A stretch of DNA of 64,000 nucleotides from Cupriavidus taiwanensis (GTDB lineage Bacteria; Pseudomonadota; Gammaproteobacteria; Burkholderiales; Burkholderiaceae), in the NCBI RefSeq assembly GCF_900250115.1, contig NZ_LT984803.1:1639583-1703582 (forward strand), in the 5' to 3' direction. Positions 24,902 to 32,801 of this stretch are shown here, in pieces (position 1 is the stretch's first letter; each line of letters starts with the position of its first letter). The notes under the pieces are model-generated. The model searched no databases. It saw nothing but the letters and a program-made list of their open reading frames with translations, and was not told the DNA's origin. A program made the translations under genes and the position numbers.

Positions 24902-25579
24902 CTACAGCGACAGCGCACCAAGGCCGTCCGTGCCGGAGTCCTCGGTGGAGGGGGGCGGGAGCGGGTCTGGCACAGCCATCATTTTCTCGGCCGGGTAGAG
25001 CGCCATGAAGCTTCGCGCCAGTTCAGGGTCCCGGCATGCGAGCCATGCCCCCCACTGCAGGTGCGGAATCATCACGACCGACCGTTTTTCCTTGCCCGGC
25101 GCATGCATCAGCTTCATCACCGCATGGCCCGGTGCGCTCACCGTGAACATGGCGAAGGAATACGATCCATCCGGCCATTGCCTCCACAGTCCGGCAATGC
25201 CGAGGGCCGGCTCGTCCGGTAGCCAGATCCGGTACCGCATCCAGCCCTGGCCGGCGACGTAGCACGGCTCGTAAATGGCCATCGCAGGCACCAGGCAAAA
25301 CTGGGTGCGATGCCACGCGCTGCACGACGCTCGCCGGTCGCCGACGCTCTCGGCGCGGACGTTCATGGTTTCAAAATCCCGCGCGCCGTGGACGTGGCGC
25401 GAGCGTGGCACGAGACCAAAGGTGGCCAGCAAAGATTCGCGCCGGCCGCCTGCATCCGTACGGATGATCGGCGCGGCCTCGCCCGCACATATTTCCGGCT
25501 TCCATGTGCCAGGCGGCGGCTCGGCCTCGAACACCTCGCGCAGCACAGGGCCAGTCACTGCGGCGAAATTGGTACACAC
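24902..25579 (-). CDS. SRAP-domain (SOS response-associated peptidase, YedK/HMCES-like) protein
   Basis: 225 residues. SRAP proteins expose Cys2 after Met removal and crosslink to abasic sites in single-stranded DNA. Here the start is GTG (after GGGGAGG) and the protein begins MCTN, keeping Cys2 but not the common MCGR. Also present are the Asn/Arg/Glu cluster MNVRAESV, the active-site Glu in PAMAIYEPCY and the His in KLMHAPGKEKR, within FTVSAPGHAVMKLMH. All catalytic residues therefore seem retained with variant surroundings. Convergent with the RRM gene. No LexA site was recognised upstream. Confidence 0.85.
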   Translation of the reverse strand: MCTNFAAVTGPVLREVFEAEPPPGTWKPEICAGEAAPIIRTDAGGRRESLLATFGLVPRSRHVHGARDFETMNVRAESVGDRRASCSAWHRTQFCLVPAMAIYEPCYVAGQGWMRYRIWLPDEPALGIAGLWRQWPDGSYSFAMFTVSAPGHAVMKLMHAPGKEKRSVVMIPHLQWGAWLACRDPELARSFMALYPAEKMMAVPDPLPPPSTEDSGTDGLGALSL

Positions 25580-25706
25580 GATCTTGCCTCCCCGACGTCA
25601 GATGCCTTGCCTGATGCACCGGTCAGCCGCGATTCGCCACACCTGTTCAACTGGCGGCGCGAAGGGAAGGGCGGGCGTAGCTCCAGCTGACCGGCATTGC
25701 GCTCAG

Positions 25707-26246
25707 CTATCGCGATACCTCCGACGCCATCTTCCTGGCCGATTCCAGATGGTGCTCGAGTGTGGGCAAGGTCTTCTTGGCGAAATCGCGTACATCGCTG
25801 TCGCGCGCGTCGCTTGCGGCCTTGCGGAACAGCGCCACCGCATCATTGTGCGCCTTGACGCCGACCTCGTCGGCGTACTGCTTGTCGAAGGTGGCGCCTT
25901 GGAGTGCGCCCATTGCTTCCAGCTTCTTCTGATCTGCGGGAGCCGGGGTGGTCGGCAATTGCACGCCCTTGGCGTTAGCCAGCCGCTTGAGGTCTTCCGC
26001 CGCGGCGCGGTGGTCCTGCAGCATCTGCCCGGCAAAACGCTTGACCGCGCCACTGGTGGCCTTGCTTTCGGCCAGCTTGCTGGCATCGATCTCCATCTGG
26101 CCTGCCTGTGCCGCCTTGTTCATGAACTCCACATCGCCAGCCGGTGGCGCGGCGTACAGGCCGCTCGTCAGGCAAAGCAATATCGCCGCAAGCGCGGCTG
26201 TGGCATGGCGGCCAGGGCGGCCGGGCTCGCGTGCATCGCATGGCAT
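25707..26246 (-). CDS. DUF4142 periplasmic protein
   Basis: 179 residues with a signal peptide (hydrophobic ALAAILLCLTSGLYA, cleavage near residue 32). The all-helical body is of the DUF4142 type, related to ferritin-like four-helix bundles: FMNKAAQAGQMEIDASKLAESKATSGAVKRFAGQML, QDHRAAAEDLKRLA and TLPTLEHHLESARKM. The start follows AGGAGACAGTC. Members are exported, often stress-induced proteins of unknown function. It lies 71 bp downstream of the copper radical oxidase gene on the same strand. Confidence 0.85.
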   Translation of the reverse strand: MPCDAREPGRPGRHATAALAAILLCLTSGLYAAPPAGDVEFMNKAAQAGQMEIDASKLAESKATSGAVKRFAGQMLQDHRAAAEDLKRLANAKGVQLPTTPAPADQKKLEAMGALQGATFDKQYADEVGVKAHNDAVALFRKAASDARDSDVRDFAKKTLPTLEHHLESARKMASEVSR

Positions 26247-26317
26247 GACTGTCTCCTGAACGGGCAACCATACCCGCCCTTGCAACAATCATGCCGCCAT
26301 ACCGGGCGGTTCCGGCC

Positions 26318-28045
26318 TCAGGAAACCCGGACGAACTTGGCGACCGACGGCACTCCCTGCGAATCGAGGATGAACAGCATGTAGTATCCGGGCGGCACCA
26401 GTGAACTGGAGGCGGGCAGGGTCACGCGCAGGTTCTTCGCGCCCTGCTTGGTATAGCGCAATTTGACATAGCGCTGGTGCATGTCGTTGGCGTGCGTCAC
26501 AGCCCCTGGTGCCACCAGGGCAACGCTGGAAACATTGGGGGTGCTGGAGCCAACGGTAAAGGTCTGTCCCAGGCTCAATGTACCGGGTGCGCTGGTGATA
26601 CTGGGGCGTGCGCCCTTGAACAGGTAAGGTGGCGAATACACCTGTGCCTGGTGCGTGGCGGCGGCCAGGGGATTCATATCATCCTGGGACAGCAAGACGG
26701 TGGCGTCAGGCAGCAGAATGGCACTGGAGTGGTAGCCCGCCTGTATGGTGTTCGGACTCATCTGAATCCAGGTCCCGGTCGGATCCCCGGCCGGCTTGTT
26801 GTAAAGCTCGCTGTCAAAATGCGGGTTGTCATAACCGGTGCTGGCGGCATTTCCACCCACCGTAAACAGCGTGCCATCGGGCAGGATCACGGTATTGGCG
26901 TTATGGCGTGGCTGCAGCCATTGCGGAAACTGTCGCCACCCGGCGTTGGGGGCGCCGACATCGAACCATTCGTTGTTGCGGAAGGCGCTGTCGCCCTCGG
27001 CGCCGCCAGCGATCATCACGACCTGCTTGACGGGCGTAACCGAGGCATCGGTATACAGAACGCCGTTGGCCCACTCATAGTGCGAGCTCAGCATGTTCGG
27101 AATGCCGCTCCATGACCACGTGCCAGGCGTCAACAGCACGGTATTGTAGAAGGCCGGCCCCGCCTGCATCATCTGGCCTGAACCAAGCAGGTATTGGAAC
27201 GGGTACATGCCGGACGGGTCGTGGAACGAAACCGTGCTCATCGTGCCAACGCTGTCCATGCCCGCGGCAGGGGTGAACAGTTCGACTACCGACGTGGTAT
27301 TTCCGGATCCCGTTTCATCGAGGCCACTGGTGATGACCACCCTGTTGTCTGCCAGCTTGGTCAGCGTCGGATACCAGCGGCCGACCGACATATTCGGTTG
27401 GGCGGTCCAGGTCTCGCTGAGCGGATTGAACGTATAGCTGCTCAGCGCGCCCTGGAAGTTCTGCTGGCCCTCCGGCGCATTCGGGTCCGGATAGCGCAGA
27501 TTGCCACCGGCGAGGAAAACCCTGCCGTCGCTCAATATCGTCTGGCCGGCACACCAGATGTTCTCGGGAGGGGTAATGGGATGCCCCGTGCGTGTCACAG
27601 GATCCCAGACATAGGCGACACCGGTGTTCGATGCCGCGGGATTATGGTATTCGGTCGGCTCGTACGACCAGAACAGCACCTTGCCGGTGTGCAGCAATAC
27701 CGCAGTGATGCCGACGACCGGGATGACGAACGGCGCGCTCCATTGGCCGGCTGTATTGGTGGCCTGGGCTTTGGCCGCTGCCAGCACCTGATCATCCGGC
27801 GTGGCAACCCGGTCCAGCCCGGCTGCCACGCGACATTGCTTGGCACGTGCCCTGGCATGCGACTCGGCATGGGCAGGACCGAGCACGGCAGCTTCTCGCT
27901 GCCTCAGCCTGGCTTCCGCAGAAGGGTTGTTGCAGGCGTCATTGTCAAAGCTGACGGGGGAAGCCGCGTGAACCGGCGGCGCCAGCAGGGAAAAGCCAAG
28001 CACTGACGCCCACACGGTTTTCCGGAAAATCATGCGTTGACGCAT
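26318..28045 (-). CDS. secreted galactose oxidase-like copper radical oxidase (AA5-like)
   Basis: 575 residues with a signal peptide (cut near residue 27), a kelch-type propeller and a C-terminal E-set domain of the DUF1929 type. Comparison with galactose and glyoxal oxidases shows the active-site residues in place: Cys165 in ENIWCAGQTILSDGRVFLAGG (partner of the Tyr-Cys cofactor), Tyr225 in VGRWYPTLTKL, Tyr438-His439 in AGYHSSAILLPD, and His518 in GAVTHANDMHQRYV. It should therefore bind copper and oxidise an alcohol or aldehyde, releasing H2O2. The start at 28045 has AGGAGG at good spacing; an ATG two codons upstream is too close. Related to GlxA/glyoxal oxidase; substrate unknown. Confidence 0.85.
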   Translation of the reverse strand: MRQRMIFRKTVWASVLGFSLLAPPVHAASPVSFDNDACNNPSAEARLRQREAAVLGPAHAESHARARAKQCRVAAGLDRVATPDDQVLAAAKAQATNTAGQWSAPFVIPVVGITAVLLHTGKVLFWSYEPTEYHNPAASNTGVAYVWDPVTRTGHPITPPENIWCAGQTILSDGRVFLAGGNLRYPDPNAPEGQQNFQGALSSYTFNPLSETWTAQPNMSVGRWYPTLTKLADNRVVITSGLDETGSGNTTSVVELFTPAAGMDSVGTMSTVSFHDPSGMYPFQYLLGSGQMMQAGPAFYNTVLLTPGTWSWSGIPNMLSSHYEWANGVLYTDASVTPVKQVVMIAGGAEGDSAFRNNEWFDVGAPNAGWRQFPQWLQPRHNANTVILPDGTLFTVGGNAASTGYDNPHFDSELYNKPAGDPTGTWIQMSPNTIQAGYHSSAILLPDATVLLSQDDMNPLAAATHQAQVYSPPYLFKGARPSITSAPGTLSLGQTFTVGSSTPNVSSVALVAPGAVTHANDMHQRYVKLRYTKQGAKNLRVTLPASSSLVPPGYYMLFILDSQGVPSVAKFVRVS

Positions 28046-28267
28046 TTGCATCACCTCCTGCGGTGACAGCGTTGCCAGGGAATGCGGAAGTTCCGCGCTG
28101 GGAAATCGCGGTGGAATGAATGCCGCGAGGACATTGACAGCGGACTTTTCTAGCTTAGGGTGGCAGGCAGAGAGCCAATGTGGGCTGGCGCACGGAAGGA
28201 ATGCGATTGGGCGCTTGCGTTTTTCTAAAGCAGCGTGGGGGACGCAGGCAAACACTGCGATGCTGGC

Positions 28268-28288
28268 TATCTTATTTAACATAAGATA
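28268..28288. promoter_or_regulatory. perfect palindrome, GntR-operator-like
   Basis: TATCTTAT-N5-ATAAGATA, perfect 8-bp arms in an AT-rich patch of the 369-bp gap between the oxidase and the transposase. It ends 21 bp before the presumed left edge of the insertion sequence, so the gene it once controlled may have been displaced. Confidence 0.45.
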
Positions 28289-28301
28289 CATTATGCGAAA
28301 C

Positions 28302-28309
28302 ACACATGT
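28302..28309. repeat. possible target-site duplication, left
   Basis: ACACATGT directly left of the insertion sequence; the same 8 bases occur at 29970-29977 on the right. Confidence 0.4.
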
Positions 28310-29969
28310 AGCGGCTAAGTTGTAATGTCCGCTTCTGGCTAAGTAGAAATGTCCGCCCGAGGCGCTGCCCATGGTATTCAGCCTGCCCGGTTGAATGCAA
28401 TGGAGACGCCAGGCATGGCAAGACCAGAGGTCATTACAGTAAGCATGCGCGAGATTGACAGGCTCAAGACCGTCCAGGCGGTCATGGATGGTCAGTTGCG
28501 GCCCGGCGTGGCCGCCGAACGATTGGAGATCACTGACCGGCAGCTGCGGCGGTTACTGGAGCGCTACCGGCTGGAAGGCCCAGCCGGGCTGGTCTCGCGC
28601 AAGCGCGGCCGACCCAGCAACAACCGTCTGTCTGGCGAGCGCGAAGCCGCAGCGCTCGGCCTGATCCGGGAACACTATGCCGACTTCGGCCCGACCCTGG
28701 CGGCCGAGAAGCTGCGCGAAGCACACGGGCTCACTCTGGCGAAGGAAACGGTCCGGCGGCTGATGATGGTTGCCGGCCTGTGGGTACCGCGCAAACAGCG
28801 CCCGCTCAAGGTCTATCAGCCTCGTAATCGGCGCGCCTGCTATGGCGAACTGATTCAGATTGATGGCTGCGATCACCGCTGGTTTGAGGAACGCGCGCCT
28901 GCCTGCACGCTGCTCGTTTATGTCGACGACGCCACCAGCCGGATCATGGAGCTGCGCTTTACCCATTCGGAGGCCACGTTCACGTACTTCGCGGCGACCC
29001 GCGCCTACCTGGAGCGCCACGGCAAGCCGGTGGCGTTTTACAGTGACAAGGCCAGCGTTTTCCGGGTCAACAAGCAAGGAGCAACTAGCGGCGACGGCCA
29101 TACGCAGTTTGCGCGGGCCTTGTTCGAACTGAACATCGAAGGCATCTGCGCCAACAGCAGCCAGGCAAAAGGCCGCGTGGAACGGACACACCTGACCTTG
29201 CAGGACCGGCTGGTCAAGGAGCTGCGCCTGCGTGGCATCAGCACCATGGAGGCGGCCAATGGCTTCATGGCGGAGTTCATCGCCGACTACAACGCGCGCT
29301 TTGCCAAGGTGCCGCGCAACAACCACAACGCCCATCGACCGCTGCGACCGGACGAGAATCTGGATCTGATCTTCGCGTGGCGCGAGCCACGCTGCGTGTC
29401 CAAGAGCCTGACGATCCAGTACGACAAGATGCTCTACCTGCTGGCGGACACGCCGGAGCATCGCAAGCTGGCTGGCTGCTACATCGACGTCTATCACTAC
29501 CCAGATGGCAGGATCGAGCCGCGGGCTAATGGCGCCGCCCTGCCCTACACCACCTATGACCGGCTGTCGGAAGTGGACCAGGGCGCGATCGTGGACAACA
29601 AGCGCCTGGGACATGTGCTGCAGTTGGCGCAATACGTGCAGGAGAAGCGCGATAACACGCGTTCGCTCTCTGTGCCTGGCACGGAGGGGGTTCCGCGCAA
29701 GCGTGGACGGCCGCCCGGCAAGAAATCGCAGCGGTCGCTCGGCCAGAACGATATGTTGGAAGCGTTGCAAAGGCTGCAGGAGCAGCCGTGGCCGCTTAAC
29801 GGAACGGAAAACTGATTCAGCTTGCGCTGGCAGTTCAACAGGGCTCAGGCAGCACGGCTTGGACTCAGTCACGTCAGGACAGCACTACCGCCCTACGCTC
29901 ACCCCAATAGCCGATCAACCGGACATTTCAACTTAGCCAGAGACCGGACATTTCAATTTAGCTTTGACA
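28310..29969 (+). mobile_element. insertion sequence, ISNCY family (IS1202-group-like)
   Basis: About 1.66 kb with one transposase gene. The left end (28314-28354) carries GCTAAGTTGTAATGTCCG and then GGCTAAGTAGAAATGTCCG. The right end (29921-29962), read inverted, carries GCTAAATTGAAATGTCCG and GGCTAAGTTGAAATGTCCG. Each end therefore has two related blocks, 25 bp apart, as imperfect terminal inverted repeats. Flanking ACACATGT copies suggest an 8-bp duplication, but the offsets from the repeats differ by 3 bp, so the exact boundaries are provisional. Confidence 0.75.
28415..29815 (+). CDS. ISNCY-family transposase
   Basis: 466 residues. N-terminal helix-turn-helix domains (GVAAERLEITDRQLRRLLERY, and a second around FGPTLAAEKLREAHGLTLAKETVRRL) precede a DDE integrase core: first Asp in ELIQIDGCDHRWF, second in VAFYSDKASVFR, Glu in SSQAKGRVERTHLTLQDRL. 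A basic tail (KRGRPPGKK) follows. The ATG at 28415 follows GGAGACGCCAGGC. The gene appears intact, so the element may still be active. Confidence 0.9.
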   Translation: MARPEVITVSMREIDRLKTVQAVMDGQLRPGVAAERLEITDRQLRRLLERYRLEGPAGLVSRKRGRPSNNRLSGEREAAALGLIREHYADFGPTLAAEKLREAHGLTLAKETVRRLMMVAGLWVPRKQRPLKVYQPRNRRACYGELIQIDGCDHRWFEERAPACTLLVYVDDATSRIMELRFTHSEATFTYFAATRAYLERHGKPVAFYSDKASVFRVNKQGATSGDGHTQFARALFELNIEGICANSSQAKGRVERTHLTLQDRLVKELRLRGISTMEAANGFMAEFIADYNARFAKVPRNNHNAHRPLRPDENLDLIFAWREPRCVSKSLTIQYDKMLYLLADTPEHRKLAGCYIDVYHYPDGRIEPRANGAALPYTTYDRLSEVDQGAIVDNKRLGHVLQLAQYVQEKRDNTRSLSVPGTEGVPRKRGRPPGKKSQRSLGQNDMLEALQRLQEQPWPLNGTEN

Positions 29970-29977
29970 ACACATGT
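29970..29977. repeat. possible target-site duplication, right
   Basis: ACACATGT, identical to 28302-28309, immediately beyond the right terminal repeat. Confidence 0.4.
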
Positions 29978-29989
29978 TGGCCCCAAATA

Positions 29990-30022
29990 GTAATGTCCGC
30001 TTATAGCCAGATTCAAATGTCC
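29990..30022 (+). repeat. solo copy of the IS left end
   Basis: GTAATGTCCGCTT, then 12 nt, then AAATGTCC. The same two blocks with the same 12-nt spacing form the left end of the IS (28322-28354), here in direct orientation outside the right end. It looks like the remnant of a second, related element. The rest of 30023-30249 shows no convincing gene. Confidence 0.6.
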
Positions 30023-30249
30023 CAGTGAACCGGGTAACCCGTACGGCCTTTTGCCCGCCCGGGTTCAACCAGCGGCGATGCACCATCTGCCGCCCGCGAC
30101 GCTGTCGATGCCGGGTAACGATGTTCTTGCGCGCCTGACCCTTCTCGGTGCGCCAGCGCACAGAACGCCGCACGGCCGGGCGGCATGCTTGACGCTGCCG
30201 TCCCCTTAAGTGGGGGCCTGTGCTGTGCAAGCCATGGAGCGCAACGAGG

Positions 30250-31302
30250 ATGAGCCAGCCCGAGCCCCCGGAGATCGCGCCGCCGCTGCCCGATCTCCTG
30301 ATATTCAGCGCCCCGTTCCATCCCTCCGTGGGCGGGATGGAGCGCTTTGCCGAAGACCTGGCGCTGGGGCTGACCGAGCTGGGTTATCGGATCGAGCTGG
30401 CGACGCGCACGCCGGCGGGCGCTGGCGACGCGCCGGCGTTTCCCTATCCGGTCACGCGCGTGGCGGGCATGGCCGAACTGGCGCGCGCCATGCTGCGGCA
30501 CCCGCTAGTCGTATTCGTCGGCCTGACCTTCTACGACGTATTGCTGGCCACCGTGCTCCTGCGCCGCATCGTGCTGACGCATCATGGCCCGTATAGCAAC
30601 TATGGCGAGACGCGGCGTTTCACGGCGGGCAACGTCAAGCGCTGGATGTCGCGCTTCTACGACAACATCTGCGTCAGCCGGTACCTGGCCGGATGGCTGC
30701 CAGGCCAGCCGCTGGTGATTCATAACGGCTATTGCGACGACCTGTTCAAGTCCGCTGCCGCGCCCCGCCAGCCGGGCAGCTTCGCCTTCGTCGGAAGGCT
30801 GGTGACGGAGAAAGGGGTCGACCTGTTGCTGCGCAGCTTCGCCAGATTGCGCGCCCTGCGGCCCGAGGTGCGCCTGACGGTGATCGGCGACGGGCCGCAA
30901 TACGCGGTACTGGTGGCTCTGGCGGCGACACTGGAGTGCGCCGAGGCCGTGACCTTTGCCGGCGCGCAACCGGCCGCGGTGGTGGCGACGATGCTGGCGC
31001 AGCATGCCTGCCTGGTGGTGCCGTCGATCGGCTATGAGCCTTTCGGCATCGTGGCCCTGGAGGGCCTGGCGGCGGGCTGCGAGGTCATCGTCACGCGTCG
31101 CGGCGGGCTGCCCGAGGCCGTCGACGGCTTCGGCTGGGTGACGGAGCCCCGCGAGGACTCGCTGTGCGAAACGATGCTGGCCGTCTGCGCGGGCGAGTCG
31201 CACCGTCGCGAGCCAAGCCTGCGACTGTTCCTGGCCGACCACCAGCGCAAGACCGTTGTGCGCCGCTACGCCGAAGCCATTGCCGGCTTCATGCGGCGTT
31301 AG
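30250..31302 (+). CDS. glycosyltransferase family 4 (GT-B)
   Basis: 350 residues. The N-terminal Rossmann domain opens with LLIFSAPFHPSVGGMERFAEDLALGL, the glycine-rich acceptor region. The C-terminal donor domain has FAFVGRLVTEKGVDLLLRSFARL and the nucleotide-sugar E-x7-E motif in YEPFGIVALEGLAAGCEVI. It should transfer a sugar from a nucleotide donor to an unknown acceptor in the cytoplasm. The ATG at 30250 abuts GAGG; a GTG 30 bp upstream is an alternative. It is the first gene right of the IS and its 3' end overlaps the convergent small gene by 4 bp. Its link to the 31836-37068 operon is positional only. Confidence 0.88.
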   Translation: MSQPEPPEIAPPLPDLLIFSAPFHPSVGGMERFAEDLALGLTELGYRIELATRTPAGAGDAPAFPYPVTRVAGMAELARAMLRHPLVVFVGLTFYDVLLATVLLRRIVLTHHGPYSNYGETRRFTAGNVKRWMSRFYDNICVSRYLAGWLPGQPLVIHNGYCDDLFKSAAAPRQPGSFAFVGRLVTEKGVDLLLRSFARLRALRPEVRLTVIGDGPQYAVLVALAATLECAEAVTFAGAQPAAVVATMLAQHACLVVPSIGYEPFGIVALEGLAAGCEVIVTRRGGLPEAVDGFGWVTEPREDSLCETMLAVCAGESHRREPSLRLFLADHQRKTVVRRYAEAIAGFMRR

Positions 31303-31514
31303 CGCGCGGGCTTTTTCGGCTTGCCGCTATCCGCCTGGTGCTGCCGGCGCGGATCCTCGTTGCGGAAGCCGCCATAGCTGCTTTGCCCCGGATCGGCGCT
31401 GCGGCTCCTGATCTCGCTGGCGTCGCGGTCCATGCGCGCGCCCGGGTTCTTCTTGTCGGCGCCGGCCTTGCCAGCGGTCTTGCCTGCGGTCTTCCCGCTC
31501 GAACCTGGTTTCAT
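31299..31514 (-). CDS. small basic hypothetical protein
   Basis: 71 residues, hydrophilic and highly charged: a Lys/Gly/Ala-rich N-terminus (GKTAGKTAGKAGADKKN) and RSADPGQSSYGGFRNEDPRRQ, then a basic tail. No membrane segment or known domain. A good AAGGAG precedes the ATG and the frame ends flush with the convergent glycosyltransferase. Probably disordered; function unknown. Confidence 0.6.
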   Translation of the reverse strand: MKPGSSGKTAGKTAGKAGADKKNPGARMDRDASEIRSRSADPGQSSYGGFRNEDPRRQHQADSGKPKKPAR

Positions 31515-31835
31515 TGCCAACTCCTTGTCATGACACATTGGTCGGTCTGAGAACTTGCCCTCCCCCACCGGCCGGCGCCGCTTCTGCGGAGCGGGCTGCC
31601 GGAAGAGGAAGCGAAACCACGCAACTTTCGTTCCACGATCACGGGCCGCGCCGTCGCCAAATGGCTGCCGGTACGGCGGTCGCACCCAGGCAAGCCGTGC
31701 GTCAGCGTTGCAGGATTTGCATGCCGGCGGCGCGCGCCGGCCCCGCCGTGACACCAGGGGCGCGGTGTTATATCCTCCACATCACGCTCCCCCGCCGTCC
31801 GGCCATACAAGAACAAGGCACCGCGCCAACCCTGC
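31515..31835. other. 321-bp intergenic region before the five-gene operon
   Basis: It must hold the divergent starts for the small basic protein and the GNAT/E1 operon. A GC-rich self-complementary patch (CCGGCGGCGCGCGCCGG, about 31726-31742) is present. No clear sigma70 or sigma54 promoter, operator or terminator was recognised. Confidence 0.4.
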
Positions 31836-32801
31836 ATGCTCAAACTCCTCGGGCGTATCCGACCACGGCTGCGCCAGCGGCTGCGCTACCTCGACCTGAG
31901 CCTGAACGCCAGCCGCACGGTGCGGATCCGGGTGGTGGAGCGGCCCGGCATGTGGATGGAGTCCGCCCGGCTCGACGCCATGCTGGCCGAGATGCGCGGC
32001 ATCGTGCAGCGTGGCATTGGCAAGGACCTGGATTACGGCGTGCTCTCCGGGGATCCGGAAAGGCTGCGGCGGGCCGTGATCACCCTGCTTTATGACCGCG
32101 ACAGTGGCCGTGCCATCGCTTTCAATGCGCTCTCGGTGATGCCGATCGAGCTGCGCGGCGGGCCGGTGGAAGCGATCCACCTCGGGCTGGTGATGGTGGA
32201 TCCGGGCTATCGCACGCAGGGGCTGTCCTGGGTGCTGTACGGGCTGACCTGCATCCTGCTGTTTTTCCGCCGCGGCCTGCGCCCGGTCTGGATCAGCAAC
32301 GTGACCCAGGTGCCGGCGATCATCGGCAAGGTGGCCGAGGTGTTCGTCTCCGCCTACCCGAATCCGTTTGCGCCATCGCGCCGCAGTTTCGAGCACCTCA
32401 GCGTGGCGCGCGAGATCATGCGCTCGCACCGCCATGTGTTTGGCGTCGACCGGGCCGCGGGCTTCGACGAGGCCCGCTTCGTCATCACCGATGCCTACAC
32501 CGGCGGCTCGGACAACCTGAAGAAGACTTTCGACGAGGCGCCGAAGCATCGCGACGCGCGCGCCAACGAACTGTGCCGGCGCGAACTCGACTACCGGCGC
32601 GGCGACGACTTCCTGCAGATTGCCTGCCTGGACCTGGCCAGCGCGCGCAAGTACCTGCTGCGCGAAGTGCCGCGCGACTCCCTGCCCGCCATCCTGTACC
32701 AGGTGGCGTTTCTCGCGGTGGGCCGCATCGCCCTGCCGCTGTTCCACTGGCTGAACCCGCGCGAGCCGATGGGCGACCTGCGCGCAAGGAAGAGCCCATG
32801 A
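31836..32801 (+). CDS. GNAT-like acyltransferase, first gene of the E1/GNAT operon
   Basis: 321 residues. The central part resembles a GNAT fold: VEAIHLGLVMVDPGYRTQGLSWVLYGL matches the acyl-CoA-binding region (Q/R-x-x-G-x-G/A) with the T-Q-G-L variant. A basic N-terminus (GRIRPRLRQRLRYLDLSLNASRTVRIRVVERPG) precedes it and a long C-terminal extension follows. No signal peptide. The last codons overlap the E1-like gene by 4 bp (ATGA), implying translational coupling. Substrate unknown; N-acyl transfer to an amino acid or peptide is an inference from context. Confidence 0.65.
   Translation: MLKLLGRIRPRLRQRLRYLDLSLNASRTVRIRVVERPGMWMESARLDAMLAEMRGIVQRGIGKDLDYGVLSGDPERLRRAVITLLYDRDSGRAIAFNALSVMPIELRGGPVEAIHLGLVMVDPGYRTQGLSWVLYGLTCILLFFRRGLRPVWISNVTQVPAIIGKVAEVFVSAYPNPFAPSRRSFEHLSVAREIMRSHRHVFGVDRAAGFDEARFVITDAYTGGSDNLKKTFDEAPKHRDARANELCRRELDYRRGDDFLQIACLDLASARKYLLREVPRDSLPAILYQVAFLAVGRIALPLFHWLNPREPMGDLRARKSP

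Noticed and set aside
29978..30230. Frame on the minus strand between the IS and the glycosyltransferase, basic and Arg-rich
   Set aside because: It overlaps IS-end sequence, has no recognisable domain and shows no start signal.
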